From Psychromarinibacter sediminicola (GTDB lineage: Bacteria > Pseudomonadota > Alphaproteobacteria > Rhodobacterales > Rhodobacteraceae): a stretch of 34,441 nucleotides of DNA. Position 1 is the first letter of the stretch; the number at the start of each line of letters is the position of its first letter. A program made the translations under genes and the position numbers. This document shows positions 1-7,984 of this stretch, in pieces. The stretch is taken from positions 1 to 34,441 of the forward strand of contig NZ_JARGYC010000049.1 in the NCBI RefSeq assembly GCF_029168335.1, given 5' to 3'. The notes below the pieces were generated by a model. That model worked only from the letters and a program-made list of their open reading frames with translations, had not been told where the DNA came from and did not search any database.

Positions 1-218
1 TCTCTCGGGCATTTCGCTGGCGAAATGCCCTGCCGACAGGCGATTGCAGAGCAATCGCCGAGAGGCGGCGCTTGCGCGGCGGCCTTCGGCCTTGTTCCGC
101 GCGGGGCACCGTTCAAAAGGGGTTTTCGTACATGCCCCACACGTTGGCCACGCGCTGCGCGCGGTGAGAACGTGCAATGGACGCCTTCCGGTGGAGCCCC
201 GTCCGCGCGGAAAGGCAA
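1..218 (+). repeat. Long dispersed repeat, copy A1 (left part cut by window edge)
   Basis: This is the first of two tandem copies of a long intergenic repeat at the left edge. It shares the run from the CTCTC...GAGAG double hairpin, through GGCGCTTGCGCGGCGGCC and a CCTTGTTCCGCGC segment, to GCCCCACAC, with the copies at 219-585 and (reverse complement) 7985-8509. The left end lies outside the window. Several open frames cross it in different phases, but the similarity between copies is at DNA level and no frame stays consistent, so I treat it as non-coding. Copy A1 carries the double-hairpin insertion that copy A2 lacks. Confidence 0.75.
2..64 (+). repeat. REPIN-like double-hairpin module (copy 1)
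   Basis: Hairpin 1 is at 7-30 (11-bp stem GGGCATTTCGC, 2-nt centre). Hairpin 2 is at 39-59 (GGCGATTGC, AGA loop, GCAATCGCC). CTCTC at 2-6 pairs with GAGAG at 60-64, which closes a three-way junction. The same module occurs in reverse orientation at 8041-8100, where hairpin 1 has different bases but stays perfectly paired. It resembles paired REP elements (REPINs); assignment to that class is inference, and no RAYT transposase gene is in the window. Confidence 0.7.
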
Positions 219-585
219 AACCCGGCACATCCAAGCTGTGTGAGGAGCCGCGCAAGCGCCGACGCGCGCGGTGGCGCTTCCGACCTCCGAACGGTGCGCT
301 TTATGGCTGCCAAGTCCGGGCGACCTCCGAGCGCAGCGATAACGTTGACCACAGCGCCGCCGCACCGGGGCGCGTCGGCGCTTGCGCGGCGGCTTCGCCT
401 TGTTCCGCGCTGGGCACCGTTCAAAGGGGTTATCGTGCATGCCCCACACATCAGCCACCGACGGACGTGCGCGGGCCGTATCGGCAATGAGACCATGCAA
501 TGCACGTATTGCGGTGGCGGCGGGCGGAGCCCCGGAGGCTTTGAGCGCGACAACCGGGCACGTTCAAGCAGTGTGAGTAACCCGG
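219..585 (+). repeat. Long dispersed repeat, copy A2
   Basis: This is the second tandem copy. It opens with CCGGCACATCCAAGCTGTGTG followed by AGGAGCCGCGC, and the next unit start (CCGGGCACGTTCAAGCAGTG) appears at about 555 before the repeat ends near 585. The central segment around 300-380 (CTTTATGGCTGCCAAGTCC ... CACAGCGCCGCCGC) is closely matched on the minus strand at 8430-8365 and 8170-8105. At 375/376 the GGGGCGCGT|CGGCGC junction is empty, so this copy lacks the double-hairpin insertion seen in A1. Confidence 0.75.
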
Positions 586-623
586 CCGGCCGGGCCGCGG
601 CCGCGTTTCGCGTCGGACCGCCG

Positions 624-1727
624 CTATCGCCGCCGCATCACCACCCCGCCGAACACCAGGCCCAGCAGCGCAGTCGCCAGGAGCGCGCCGGCCGCGACCC
701 AGAGCGCGGTGTTCCGCACCCGCCAGAGCGGCGACAGGATGTCCGACTGCGGCAGGTAGGTCACTACCGTCCAGGGCGTACGCTCCAGCCGCAGCCGCTG
801 CACCGCGCCCAGCCAGGTCTCGCCCGCGGCCTCGAAGCGCGAGACGCGGATCTCGCCGGGGAACAGGCCGTTCAGCCCGCCCTCGATCGAGGCGGCCGCG
901 CCGGTCAGGATCGGATCCTCGCCGTCGGCGACCTTGCCGAACCGCACCCCGCCCTGCCCGTCCGGCGTGGCGACCAGCTCTTCCTGGCTGTGGGCGATGA
1001 TGTCGCCGGCCTCGGCGACGATGGCGGCCGAGCCGCGCGGGCTGATGTCGAGCCCGTCGAGAAAGGCCGACAGCGCCCCGATCCCGATATCGACGCCCAC
1101 CGCGCCGGAAAAGCGCAGCGTCTCGGGGTCGTCGACGGGCACCGCCACGGTGATCCCCGGCCGCTGCGAGGTGAAGAAGATGTAGGGCGCGGTCCAGGCC
1201 AGGCCGCCCCGCTCCTGCGCCTGCCGGTACCAGGGCCGGGTGCGCGGGTCGTAGTCGTCCTGCGGATCGGTGCGCCCGGCCACCTCGCGGAACTGTTCGG
1301 TGACCCAGGACAGTTCGACGATCCGCTCGGGTTCGGTGACGATGTCCTTCACCCGAAAGGCGGAGCGCTCCATGCTGGTGTCGCGGTTGACGAAGACGAA
1401 CTCGCCCGCCTCGTCGCCGTAATAGGTGCCGTCGAAATTGGGCCGCATCTTCACCAGGCCGAACAGGTAGCGGGTCAGCGCGGCGCGGTCCTCGGTGTCG
1501 ACCACGCCGGATTCGATCAGCCGGCGGCTGAGCACCGCGGCGTCGTTGGCGGGGTCCAGGAAATCCTCGGTATAGGCGGTGGCGTCGCGGGCGATGCGCG
1601 CGGTCAGCCCCTCGGCATAGCGCAGCAGCACGTCCTGCGACGCCCAGTAGGTGATGCCCAGCACCACCACGAGCGCCAGCGCCTGCAGCCCGACGAGCCC
1701 CAGCACTAGGATCAGGCGCCTCGGCAT
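624..1727 (-). CDS. Membrane-anchored cache-domain sensor lacking an output domain
   Basis: The product has 367 residues: an N-terminal membrane helix (about residues 7-27), a large periplasmic segment with the look of a double cache (dCache) ligand-binding domain (DPRTRPWYRQA, AWTAPYIF, ITVAVPV, GVDIGI), and a second helix (about 335-360) ending at VVMRRR and a stop. Proteins of this architecture normally continue into a cytoplasmic cyclase, GGDEF, kinase or chemotaxis domain. None is present, and the long repeat begins about 40 nt beyond the stop, so loss of the 3' part is plausible but unproven. The ATG at 1727 fits GAGGAG (5-nt spacing) better than the GTG one codon upstream. The gene is divergent from ptsP. 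Confidence 0.75.
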   Translation of the reverse strand: MPRRLILVLGLVGLQALALVVVLGITYWASQDVLLRYAEGLTARIARDATAYTEDFLDPANDAAVLSRRLIESGVVDTEDRAALTRYLFGLVKMRPNFDGTYYGDEAGEFVFVNRDTSMERSAFRVKDIVTEPERIVELSWVTEQFREVAGRTDPQDDYDPRTRPWYRQAQERGGLAWTAPYIFFTSQRPGITVAVPVDDPETLRFSGAVGVDIGIGALSAFLDGLDISPRGSAAIVAEAGDIIAHSQEELVATPDGQGGVRFGKVADGEDPILTGAAASIEGGLNGLFPGEIRVSRFEAAGETWLGAVQRLRLERTPWTVVTYLPQSDILSPLWRVRNTALWVAAGALLATALLGLVFGGVVMRRR

Positions 1728-1845
1728 CACCGCTCCTCACTCCCTCGACATTGCGGCCGAGCTTACGCAGACCGGTATCGCGACACAACTGCACTGTCCT
1801 GCGGGTTTTCCGATGGCGTCATCGCGCCTTGCGAAACAAACTTCG

Positions 1846-1874
1846 TTTCACTGCCGCGCAACCGACGCTAGACT
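1846..1874 (+). promoter_or_regulatory. Candidate sigma70-type promoter of ptsP
   Basis: TTTCAC (1846-1851), a 17-nt spacer and TAGACT (1869-1874) lie 46 nt before the ptsP start in the gap between the divergent cache-sensor and ptsP genes. The match is moderate and found by eye. Confidence 0.35.
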
Positions 1875-1920
1875 GGGCCTGCGCGATTTGCGCTGGATGG
1901 GCGGGACAGACCAGAACGGC

Positions 1921-4170
1921 ATGGCCGACGGAACCGAATCTGAAAGCCGGAAACTGCTCGGCCGGCTGCGCGATACCCTTGCCGAAGAGGGCGAGGGCCA
2001 GGAACGTCTGGACAAGATCACCCATCTGATCGCCGACAGCATGGGCACCGACGTGTGCTCGATCTACCTGTTCCGCGACCCCGAGACGCTGGAGCTGTGC
2101 GCGACGCAGGGCCTGAAGCCCGAGGCGGTGCACAAGACGCGGATGCGGATCGGCGAGGGGCTGGTGGGCCGCGTGGCCCGCTCCGGCCAGCCGCTGAACA
2201 CCGAGAACGCGCCGGCGACGCGGGGCTTCCGCTACATGCCGGAGACCGGCGAGGAGGTGTTCAGCTCGCTCCTGGCGCTGCCGATCCAGCGGCTGGGCGA
2301 GACGCTGGGCGTGCTGGTGGTGCAGTCCAAGGACCAGCGGCGGTTCTCCGAGGACGAGGTCTATGCGCTGGAAGTCGTCGCTATGGTGCTGGCCGAGATG
2401 GCCGAGCTGGGCGCCTTCGTCGGCGAGGGCGCGGCGATGCGCGCGCTGCACCAGCAGGCGATGCTGTACCAGGGCACCACCGGCCAGGAGGGCACGGCGG
2501 AGGGCCATGTCTGGCTGCACGAGCCGCGGGTGGTGGTGTCGAACCCGGTGGCCGACGACCCCGAGGCCGAGCGCGAGCGGTTCCGCGAGGCGCTGGAGCA
2601 GCTTCGCATGTCGGTCGACGAGATGCTGACCCGGCTGGAGCCCGGCGACAAGGACCAGCGCGAGGTGCTGGAAGCCTACCGCATGTTCGCCAATTCGCGG
2701 TCGTGGATCGCGCGGATCGAGGCCGACATCGCCCGCGGCCTGTCGGCCGAGGCGGCGGTGGAGAAGGAGCAGTCCACCGCCCGCGCCCGCATGGAACAGG
2801 TGCCCGACGCCTATCTGCGCGAGCGGCTGCACGACCTGGACGACCTGTCGAACCGGCTTCTGCGCACGCTGTCGGGCCAGGGCAGCGAGACCGGGGCCGA
2901 GATGCCGGACGACCCGGTGCTGGTGGCGCGGAACATCGGGCCGGCGGAGCTTCTGGACTATGGCCGCAAGAAGCTGAAGGCGATCGTGCTGGAGGACGGC
3001 TCGGTCGGCTCGCACGCCGCCATCGTGGCGCGGGCCTGGGCGATCCCGCTGGTGATCCATGCCAAGAGCATCACCGCCGAGGCGCTGAACGGCGATCCGA
3101 TCATGGTCGACGGCGAGCAGGGCACGGTGCATCTGCGGCCCGAGGAAACGGTCGTGAACGCCTTCCGCGACAAGATGGCGATGATGGCCGAGGCGCAGCA
3201 CCGCTATGCCTCGCTGCGCGACCTGCCGGCCGAGACGCGGGACGGCGCGGTGATCGGGATGCACATGAATGCCGGGCTGATGGCCGACCTGCCGAGCCTG
3301 GACAATTCCGGCGCCGAGGGGGTCGGGCTGTTTCGCACCGAGCTGCAGTTCCTGATCCGCAACCGGATGCCGAAGCGCCAGGAGCTGGCGGAGATCTACG
3401 CCCGCGTGCTGGACGCGGCGCATGGCAAGCGGGTGCAGTTCCGCACGCTGGACATCGGCTCGGACAAGGTGCTGCCCTACATGAAGCCCACCGACGAGCC
3501 GAACCCGGCGCTGGGCTGGCGGGCGATCCGGGTGGGGCTGGACAAGCCGGGCGTGATGCGGATGCAGCTTCAGGCGCTGATCCGGGCGACGCGCGGCCGG
3601 CCGCTGGCGGTGATGTTCCCGATGGTCGCCCAGTTCGACGAGTTCAAGGCGGGCCGCGACCACGTGTTCCGCGAGCTGGAGCGCGAGGCGGCGCTGGGCC
3701 ATGTGCTGCCCGAGCGTGTCGAGATCGGCACCATGCTGGAGACGCCCAGCCTGGCCTATGCGCCGCGTCAGTTCTACGAGATGTGCGATTTCATCTCGAT
3801 CGGCGGCAACGACCTGAAGCAGTTCTTCTTCGCCGCCGACCGCGAGAACGAGCGGGTGCGCCGGCGCTATGACACGCTGAACGTGTCGTTCCTGAGCCTG
3901 ATCGAGGGGATCGTGCAGCGCTGCGACGCCGCCGGAACCTCGGTGAGTTTCTGCGGCGAGGATGCCGGGCGGCCGGTGGAGGCGCTGTGTTTCGCGGCGG
4001 TCGGGGTGCGGCAGCTGTCGATGCGGCCGGCCTCTATCGGGCCGGTGAAGAGCCTGCTGCGCCGGGTCGACCTGTCGGAGGCGCGCGCGGTGATCTGCGA
4101 GGCGCGCGAGAACGGCCGCCAGTCGGTGCGGCAGCCGGTGATGGAGTGGCTGGCGAAGCAGCCGCGATAG
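1921..4170 (+). CDS. ptsP: Phosphoenolpyruvate-protein phosphotransferase PtsP (enzyme I-Ntr)
   Basis: The 749-residue product is the enzyme I of the nitrogen-related phosphotransferase system, which passes phosphate from PEP to NPr and then EIIA-Ntr in the cytoplasm. An N-terminal GAF domain (about 15-155) is followed by the EI N-domain, the phosphohistidine domain with the GSHAAIVAR motif (acceptor His365) and the PEP-binding TIM barrel, which carries TLDIGSDK, GLFRTE and the PEP-site cysteine in FCGEDAG (Cys678). The length is normal for GAF-containing PtsP. I chose ATG 1921 because MADGTESESRKLL matches the usual alphaproteobacterial N-terminus; an in-frame ATG at 1897 is also possible. 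In alphaproteobacteria PtsP acts in nitrogen and stress signalling rather than sugar uptake. No ptsN or ptsO is nearby. Confidence 0.95.
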   Translation: MADGTESESRKLLGRLRDTLAEEGEGQERLDKITHLIADSMGTDVCSIYLFRDPETLELCATQGLKPEAVHKTRMRIGEGLVGRVARSGQPLNTENAPATRGFRYMPETGEEVFSSLLALPIQRLGETLGVLVVQSKDQRRFSEDEVYALEVVAMVLAEMAELGAFVGEGAAMRALHQQAMLYQGTTGQEGTAEGHVWLHEPRVVVSNPVADDPEAERERFREALEQLRMSVDEMLTRLEPGDKDQREVLEAYRMFANSRSWIARIEADIARGLSAEAAVEKEQSTARARMEQVPDAYLRERLHDLDDLSNRLLRTLSGQGSETGAEMPDDPVLVARNIGPAELLDYGRKKLKAIVLEDGSVGSHAAIVARAWAIPLVIHAKSITAEALNGDPIMVDGEQGTVHLRPEETVVNAFRDKMAMMAEAQHRYASLRDLPAETRDGAVIGMHMNAGLMADLPSLDNSGAEGVGLFRTELQFLIRNRMPKRQELAEIYARVLDAAHGKRVQFRTLDIGSDKVLPYMKPTDEPNPALGWRAIRVGLDKPGVMRMQLQALIRATRGRPLAVMFPMVAQFDEFKAGRDHVFRELEREAALGHVLPERVEIGTMLETPSLAYAPRQFYEMCDFISIGGNDLKQFFFAADRENERVRRRYDTLNVSFLSLIEGIVQRCDAAGTSVSFCGEDAGRPVEALCFAAVGVRQLSMRPASIGPVKSLLRRVDLSEARAVICEARENGRQSVRQPVMEWLAKQPR

Positions 4171-4172
4171 CG

Positions 4173-4198
4173 AAAGGGCCGCCTTGCGGCGGCCCTTT
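4173..4198. terminator. Bidirectional intrinsic terminator between ptsP and the exported-protein gene
   Basis: A perfect 11-bp stem, AAAGGGCCGCC / GGCGGCCCTTT, with a TTGC loop starts 3 nt after the ptsP stop. The flanking A and T bases give short U tracts in both directions, which fits the convergent gene ending at 4223. Confidence 0.8.
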
Positions 4199-4222
4199 GC
4201 GACGGATCCTGCGGCCGGTCCG

Positions 4223-4693
4223 TTATTCGAACAGGCCGGACAGTTCCAGGTACATGTCGCTCTGGTCGTCGGTGCTGTTGACGACGGAGTAGGCTTGTAC
4301 CAGCTCCTCGTCGCTCAGCGTCCAGGCCATGCCTTCGTACTCGGTCCCGATCAATGCGTTCGAGACCTTGGTGAAGATCTGGTCGCGCGGAAGTTCTTCC
4401 GTTTCCACCACGACGTAGGCCGGGCGCTCGGTGTATTCGACGTTGCCGTCGTTCAGCACGGCTTCAACGGCCGAGTCGACTTCGGTGGCGGACTCGTCCG
4501 ACGTGATCGCGGAGTGGATCTCGACCAGTTGCTCGGTGGTCAGGCTGTCCACGTCCACGGTCCACTCGCTCGCGGCGAGGTAGTTGCCGACTTCGTTGCG
4601 AAGCTGCACGTTGTCGCCATCGGCCATCTGCGCACTGGCAGTGCCGGCGGCGGTGGTCAGGACGAGTGCGGTGGTCATGAGAAGGCGTTTCAT
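4223..4693 (-). CDS. Small exported acidic protein of unknown function
   Basis: The 156-residue product starts with a clear signal peptide (MKRLLMTTALVLTTAAGTASA, likely cleaved before QMADG). The mature part is acidic and rich in Asp, Glu, Ser and Thr, with two phrases that look related to each other: SLTTEQLVEIHSAIT near residue 52 and TLSDEELVQAYSVVN near residue 130. It has no cysteine and no further membrane segment, so it is probably periplasmic or secreted. I do not recognise a family. The start is supported by AAAGGAGGG at good spacing. A candidate ECF-type promoter lies upstream, and the terminator after ptsP is shared. Codon use is like the neighbours. Confidence 0.85.
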   Translation of the reverse strand: MKRLLMTTALVLTTAAGTASAQMADGDNVQLRNEVGNYLAASEWTVDVDSLTTEQLVEIHSAITSDESATEVDSAVEAVLNDGNVEYTERPAYVVVETEELPRDQIFTKVSNALIGTEYEGMAWTLSDEELVQAYSVVNSTDDQSDMYLELSGLFE

Positions 4694-4759
4694 GATTGCC
4701 CTCCTTTCGGTCAGTGTCTCTCTTCGCGGCGGCACCTTTGCGCCGCCTTCTGACCCCCC

Positions 4760-4786
4760 AACGTGATGCCCCCCGGGAAAGGTTAC
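4760..4786 (-). promoter_or_regulatory. Candidate ECF-sigma-type promoter of the exported-protein gene
   Basis: Read on the minus strand, GTAACC is followed after 17 nt by CGTT. That is the general shape of extracytoplasmic-function sigma promoters (AAC motif at -35, CGT at -10). It lies about 65 nt before the ATG at 4693, leaving room for a leader with a strong ribosome site. No sigma factor gene is in the window. Confidence 0.4.
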
Positions 4787-4944
4787 ATCACACCGATAAA
4801 AGAATTGTGAGGTCGGGGGCGGCGGCGGGCGCCCGCCCGCGCGGGCGTGAGGAGCCGGTGGGCCGGACCGCCCCGACTGTCCGGTCGGATCCTGCGCGTC
4901 ACGGCGCCCCCGCGCCGGGGGATCACCGGGCGAATGCGCCCGGG

Positions 4945-5478
4945 CTACGATGCCGGCGCGTCCTCCTGCCAGCGCGTCACCGGCCCCGACACGCCGGCCC
5001 AGGCGTCCGGCTGCACCAGCGACAGGCCCAGAACGCGCTCGGGGTTGGTGGGGGGCGGCATGATCACGCCCGCGCGGCGGGTGAAGCCGAAGCGGCCGTA
5101 ATAGGGTTCGTCGCCCACCAGAAGCACCCGGCGCCAGCCGGCGCGGCGCGCGCGGCCGAGGCTTTCGGCGATGATCCAGGCCGCCAGCCCCTCGCCCTGG
5201 TGGATCGGGTGGGTGGCGACGGGGCCGAGGAGCAGCGCGCGCGCGCCGCCGACGCGCACGGGCCAGTAGCGGATGGCGGCGGCCACCGCCTCCAGCGCCT
5301 CGCGCTCGCGGGCGACGAGGCAGAGCTCGGCCACCGGCGCCACGTCGCGGCGCAGGCGGTAGGAGGAGAGCATCTCGCGCCCCGGCGCGAAACAGGTGTC
5401 GAACAGTTGCTCGACCTCCCACCAATCGGCGGGGGTCTCCTGCGACAGCCGGTAGAGTTCCACGGCCTTGCGCTGCAC
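4945..5478 (-). CDS. GNAT-family N-acetyltransferase (YhbS-like)
   Basis: With the GTG start at 5478 the product has 177 residues. The acetyl-CoA fold is visible as ALLLGPVATHPIHQGEGLAAWIIAESLGRARRAGW (a Q/R-x-x-G-x-A type pyrophosphate loop) followed by VLLVGDEPYYGRFGF, the typical beta5 plus YYxRFGF signature of YhbS-like GNATs. The substrate is unknown. The frame is open to a TTG at 5544, but the added residues (proline and arginine rich) look non-coding and would run into the flavin reductase promoter, so I prefer 5478. The gene is divergent from the flavin reductase and separated from the exported-protein gene by about 250 nt. Confidence 0.85.
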   Translation of the reverse strand: MQRKAVELYRLSQETPADWWEVEQLFDTCFAPGREMLSSYRLRRDVAPVAELCLVAREREALEAVAAAIRYWPVRVGGARALLLGPVATHPIHQGEGLAAWIIAESLGRARRAGWRRVLLVGDEPYYGRFGFTRRAGVIMPPPTNPERVLGLSLVQPDAWAGVSGPVTRWQEDAPAS

Positions 5479-5561
5479 CCTGTCCCGGCCCCTTCCGCGA
5501 AATCGACTGGAACGCCCCGTAGCATGCGGGCTAGGAGGGGGCAACGCAGCGAGGAGCGCGC

Positions 5562-6167
5562 ATGTTCTATCGACCCGCGGACGGCCACGGCCTGCCCCAC
5601 AACCCGTTCAACGCGGTGGTCACGCCGCGGCCCATCGGCTGGATCTCGACGCGCGACGCCGAGGGGCGGGACAACCTGGCGCCCTATTCGTTCTTCAACG
5701 CGGTGGCCTATGTGCCGCCGCAGGTGATGTTCTCCTCGACCGGGACCAAGGCGGACCGGGACGGCACCAAGGACAACGTGGCCAATATCCGCGAGACCGG
5801 GGTGTTCTGCGTGAACATCGTGGAATACGCGATGCGGGACGCGATGAACGCGACCTCGGCGAGCCTGCCGGCGGGCGAGGACGAGTTCGCGGTCGCGGGG
5901 CTGGAAAAGGCGGAGTGCGACACGGTGGCCTGTGCCCGGGTGGCGGCGGCGCCGGCGAACCTGGAATGCCGGCTGACGCAGATCGTGCGGCTGGAGGGCG
6001 CGGCGAACTGGCTGGTGTTGGGCGAGGTGACGGGGGTTCACCTGCGCGACGACTGCCTGGTGGACGGGCGGTTCGACATCACCCGCTACCAGCCGCTGAC
6101 GCGACTGGGCTATCGCGACTACGCGCGGATCACGGAGCTGTTCAGCCTGTCGCGGCCGGACGACTGA
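5562..6167 (+). CDS. Flavin reductase family protein (FMN-binding split barrel)
   Basis: The 201-residue product matches the flavin reductase-like / DIM6-NTAB family: NPFNAVVTPRPIGWISTRD, NLAPYSFFNAVAYVPPQVMFSS and KDNVANIRETGVFCVNIV near the N-terminus form the FMN-binding split barrel, and the C-terminal YQPLTRLGYRDYARI is typical of the roseobacter members. Such proteins bind FMN and often reduce it with NAD(P)H for a partner monooxygenase. No monooxygenase is adjacent, so the partner is unknown. GAGGAG lies 6 nt before the ATG. It converges on the SulP gene over a short palindrome. Confidence 0.9.
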   Translation: MFYRPADGHGLPHNPFNAVVTPRPIGWISTRDAEGRDNLAPYSFFNAVAYVPPQVMFSSTGTKADRDGTKDNVANIRETGVFCVNIVEYAMRDAMNATSASLPAGEDEFAVAGLEKAECDTVACARVAAAPANLECRLTQIVRLEGAANWLVLGEVTGVHLRDDCLVDGRFDITRYQPLTRLGYRDYARITELFSLSRPDD

Positions 6168-6187
6168 CGGTTCGCGCCGGGCGCCCG

Positions 6188-6208
6188 CGATTTTTCGACG
6201 AAAAATCG
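6188..6208. terminator. AT-rich palindrome, probable bidirectional terminator
   Basis: CGATTTTTCG (6188-6197) is mirrored by CGAAAAATCG (6199-6208) around one central base. It lies between the convergent flavin reductase (stop 6167) and SulP (stop 6222) genes and supplies T runs on either strand. Confidence 0.6.
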
Positions 6209-6221
6209 GCGGCGCCGGGGG

Positions 6222-7841
6222 TCAGTGCCCCCCGCCCAGCTGGCCGGTGCGCACGCCGTAGTTCACGGCGATCTCGTAGTCGGGGTCGTCGTCGCTGTCG
6301 ACCATCAGCTGGCCGGCCCGCTGCAGCAGCCGGTGGCAGTCGCGGCTGAGGTGGCGCAGTTCCACCTTCTTGCCCGCCAGCTCGTATTTCGAGGCCAGCG
6401 TCTCGATCGCGGTCAGCGCCGACTGGTCGGCGACGCGGCTGTCGGCGAAGTCCACGATGACGCGCGACGGGTCGCGCTCGGCGTCGAACAGCTCGGCGAA
6501 GCCCTCGGCCGAGCCGAAGAACAGCGGGCCTTGCACCTGGTAGACCTTGGCGCCCTCGGGCGTCGTATAGGTGGTGGCGTGGATGCGGGTGGCGTTCTTC
6601 CACGAATAGGCCAGTGCCGAGACGATGACGCCGACGACGACGGCGGTGGCGAGGTCGTAGGCCACGGTCACGCCGGTCACCAGCACGATGACGAAGGCGT
6701 CGGTCAGCGGCACTTTGCGGAGGATCTTCAGCGAGTTCCAGGCGAAGGTGCCGATCACGACCATGAACATCACGCCGACCAGCGCGGCGAGCGGGATCGT
6801 CTCGATCAGCGGCGCGGCGAAGAGGATGAAGGCCAGCAGGAACAGTGCCGCGGCGATGCCCGACAGGCGGGTGCGGCCGCCGGATTTCACGTTGATCATC
6901 GACTGGCCGATCATCGCGCAGCCGCCCATGCCGCCGAAGAAGCCGGTGGCGACGTTGGCCGCGCCCTGGGCGAGGCATTCCTGGCTGGCGCCGCCCTTGT
7001 CGCCGGTGATCTCGCCCACGAGGTTCAGCGTCAGCAGGCTTTCGATCAGGCCGATGGCCGCGAGGATGACCGCGTAGGGCAGGATGATCTCCAGCGTCTG
7101 CAGTGTCAGCGGCACGGCGGGGATGTGGAAGGCCGGCAGGCCGCCCTCGATCGAGGCGAGGTCGCCGACGCGCGGGGTGTCGAGGCCGAAGATCACGACG
7201 AGGGCCGCGGTGACGGCAATGCCGGCGAGCGGTGCGGGGACGATGGTCGTCACCCGGGGCAGGAGCCAGATCACGCCCATGGTCAGTGCCACGAGCGCGA
7301 GCATGACGTAGAGCGGCAGGCCCGTCAGCCATTCGCCGCCCGCCATGCCGTGGCCCGAGACTTCCGCCGTGCCCGGCACCTGGAACTGGGTGAGCTGGGC
7401 GAGGAAGATCACGATGGCGAGTCCGTTGACGAAGCCCAGCATCACGGGCTGCGGCACCAGCCGGATGAACTTGCCCCATTTCAGCGCGCCGGCGATCAGT
7501 TGCAGGAGACCCATGAGCACGACGGTGGCGAACAGGTATTCCACGCCGTGCTGCGCCACCAGCGAGACCATGACGACCGCCAGCGCCCCGGTGGCGCCCG
7601 AGATCATGCCGGGCCGGCCGCCGAACAGCGCGGTGATCAGGCCGACCATGAAGGCGGCGTAGAGCCCGACCAGCGGGTGGACGCCCGCCACGAAGGCGAA
7701 GGCCACCGCTTCCGGCACCAGCGCCAGCGCCACGGTCAGGCCGGAGAGGATCTCGGTCTTGAGTTGTGCGGGGCTGAGGCGGTCGATGCGGGCGGACGGG
7801 CGCGCGGTCAGGCCGAGCACCGCTTGCAGGGCTTTGCTCAT
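6222..7841 (-). CDS. SulP-family inorganic anion transporter with STAS domain
   Basis: The 539-residue inner-membrane protein has the SulP layout. An N-terminal segment (LKTEILSGLTVALALVPEAVAFAFVAGVHPLVGLYAAFMVG) contains the family signature region, and GGRPGMISGATGAL and about ten to twelve membrane segments follow up to about residue 410. A cytoplasmic STAS domain occupies about 430-525 (GPLFFGSAEGFAELFD, VIVDFADSRVADQSALTAIE). SulP proteins import sulfate, bicarbonate or related anions; the substrate cannot be read here. No carbonic anhydrase gene is adjacent. The ATG at 7841 is preceded by GGAG. It is the last gene of the block before the inverted repeat copies. Confidence 0.93.
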   Translation of the reverse strand: MSKALQAVLGLTARPSARIDRLSPAQLKTEILSGLTVALALVPEAVAFAFVAGVHPLVGLYAAFMVGLITALFGGRPGMISGATGALAVVMVSLVAQHGVEYLFATVVLMGLLQLIAGALKWGKFIRLVPQPVMLGFVNGLAIVIFLAQLTQFQVPGTAEVSGHGMAGGEWLTGLPLYVMLALVALTMGVIWLLPRVTTIVPAPLAGIAVTAALVVIFGLDTPRVGDLASIEGGLPAFHIPAVPLTLQTLEIILPYAVILAAIGLIESLLTLNLVGEITGDKGGASQECLAQGAANVATGFFGGMGGCAMIGQSMINVKSGGRTRLSGIAAALFLLAFILFAAPLIETIPLAALVGVMFMVVIGTFAWNSLKILRKVPLTDAFVIVLVTGVTVAYDLATAVVVGVIVSALAYSWKNATRIHATTYTTPEGAKVYQVQGPLFFGSAEGFAELFDAERDPSRVIVDFADSRVADQSALTAIETLASKYELAGKKVELRHLSRDCHRLLQRAGQLMVDSDDDPDYEIAVNYGVRTGQLGGGH

Positions 7842-7984
7842 GAAGGCTCCGGAGTGGGCATGTGGAAGGGCCGGGAGGGCGCCCGGCGTTTCTGCGCTGC
7901 AGCATTAGCGGTATCGGCGTCAGATTTCACGGGGTGCGGGTGCATAGCCGGTATGCAGTGAGCGGGATGCGGGGGGGGCAACGT

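Noticed and set aside
2-64. tRNA-like cloverleaf
   Set aside because: The fold has two arms and a closing stem but no T-loop, anticodon or CCA features, and it recurs inside an intergenic repeat.
44-553. Overlapping frames of 140-150 residues in the left repeat
   Set aside because: Copies of the repeat keep DNA similarity but not one reading frame, and stops and indels differ between copies.
1-585. CRISPR array
   Set aside because: The repeat units are long, directly adjoining and imperfect, with no regular short repeats or spacers and no cas genes.
177-1709. 510-residue open frame on the plus strand over the repeat and the cache gene
   Set aside because: It is rich in Arg, Pro, Gly and His without domain signals and runs antisense to the cache sensor, whose frame has clear membrane and ligand-domain features.
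1819-3702. 627-residue minus-strand frame opposite ptsP
   Set aside because: It has the typical antisense composition of a GC-rich gene (His, Arg, Leu, Gln) and ptsP on the other strand is unmistakable.
5479-5544. N-terminal extension of the GNAT gene to a TTG at 5544
   Set aside because: The added residues are Pro/Arg rich and unlike GNAT N-termini, and they would overlap the upstream region of the divergent flavin reductase.
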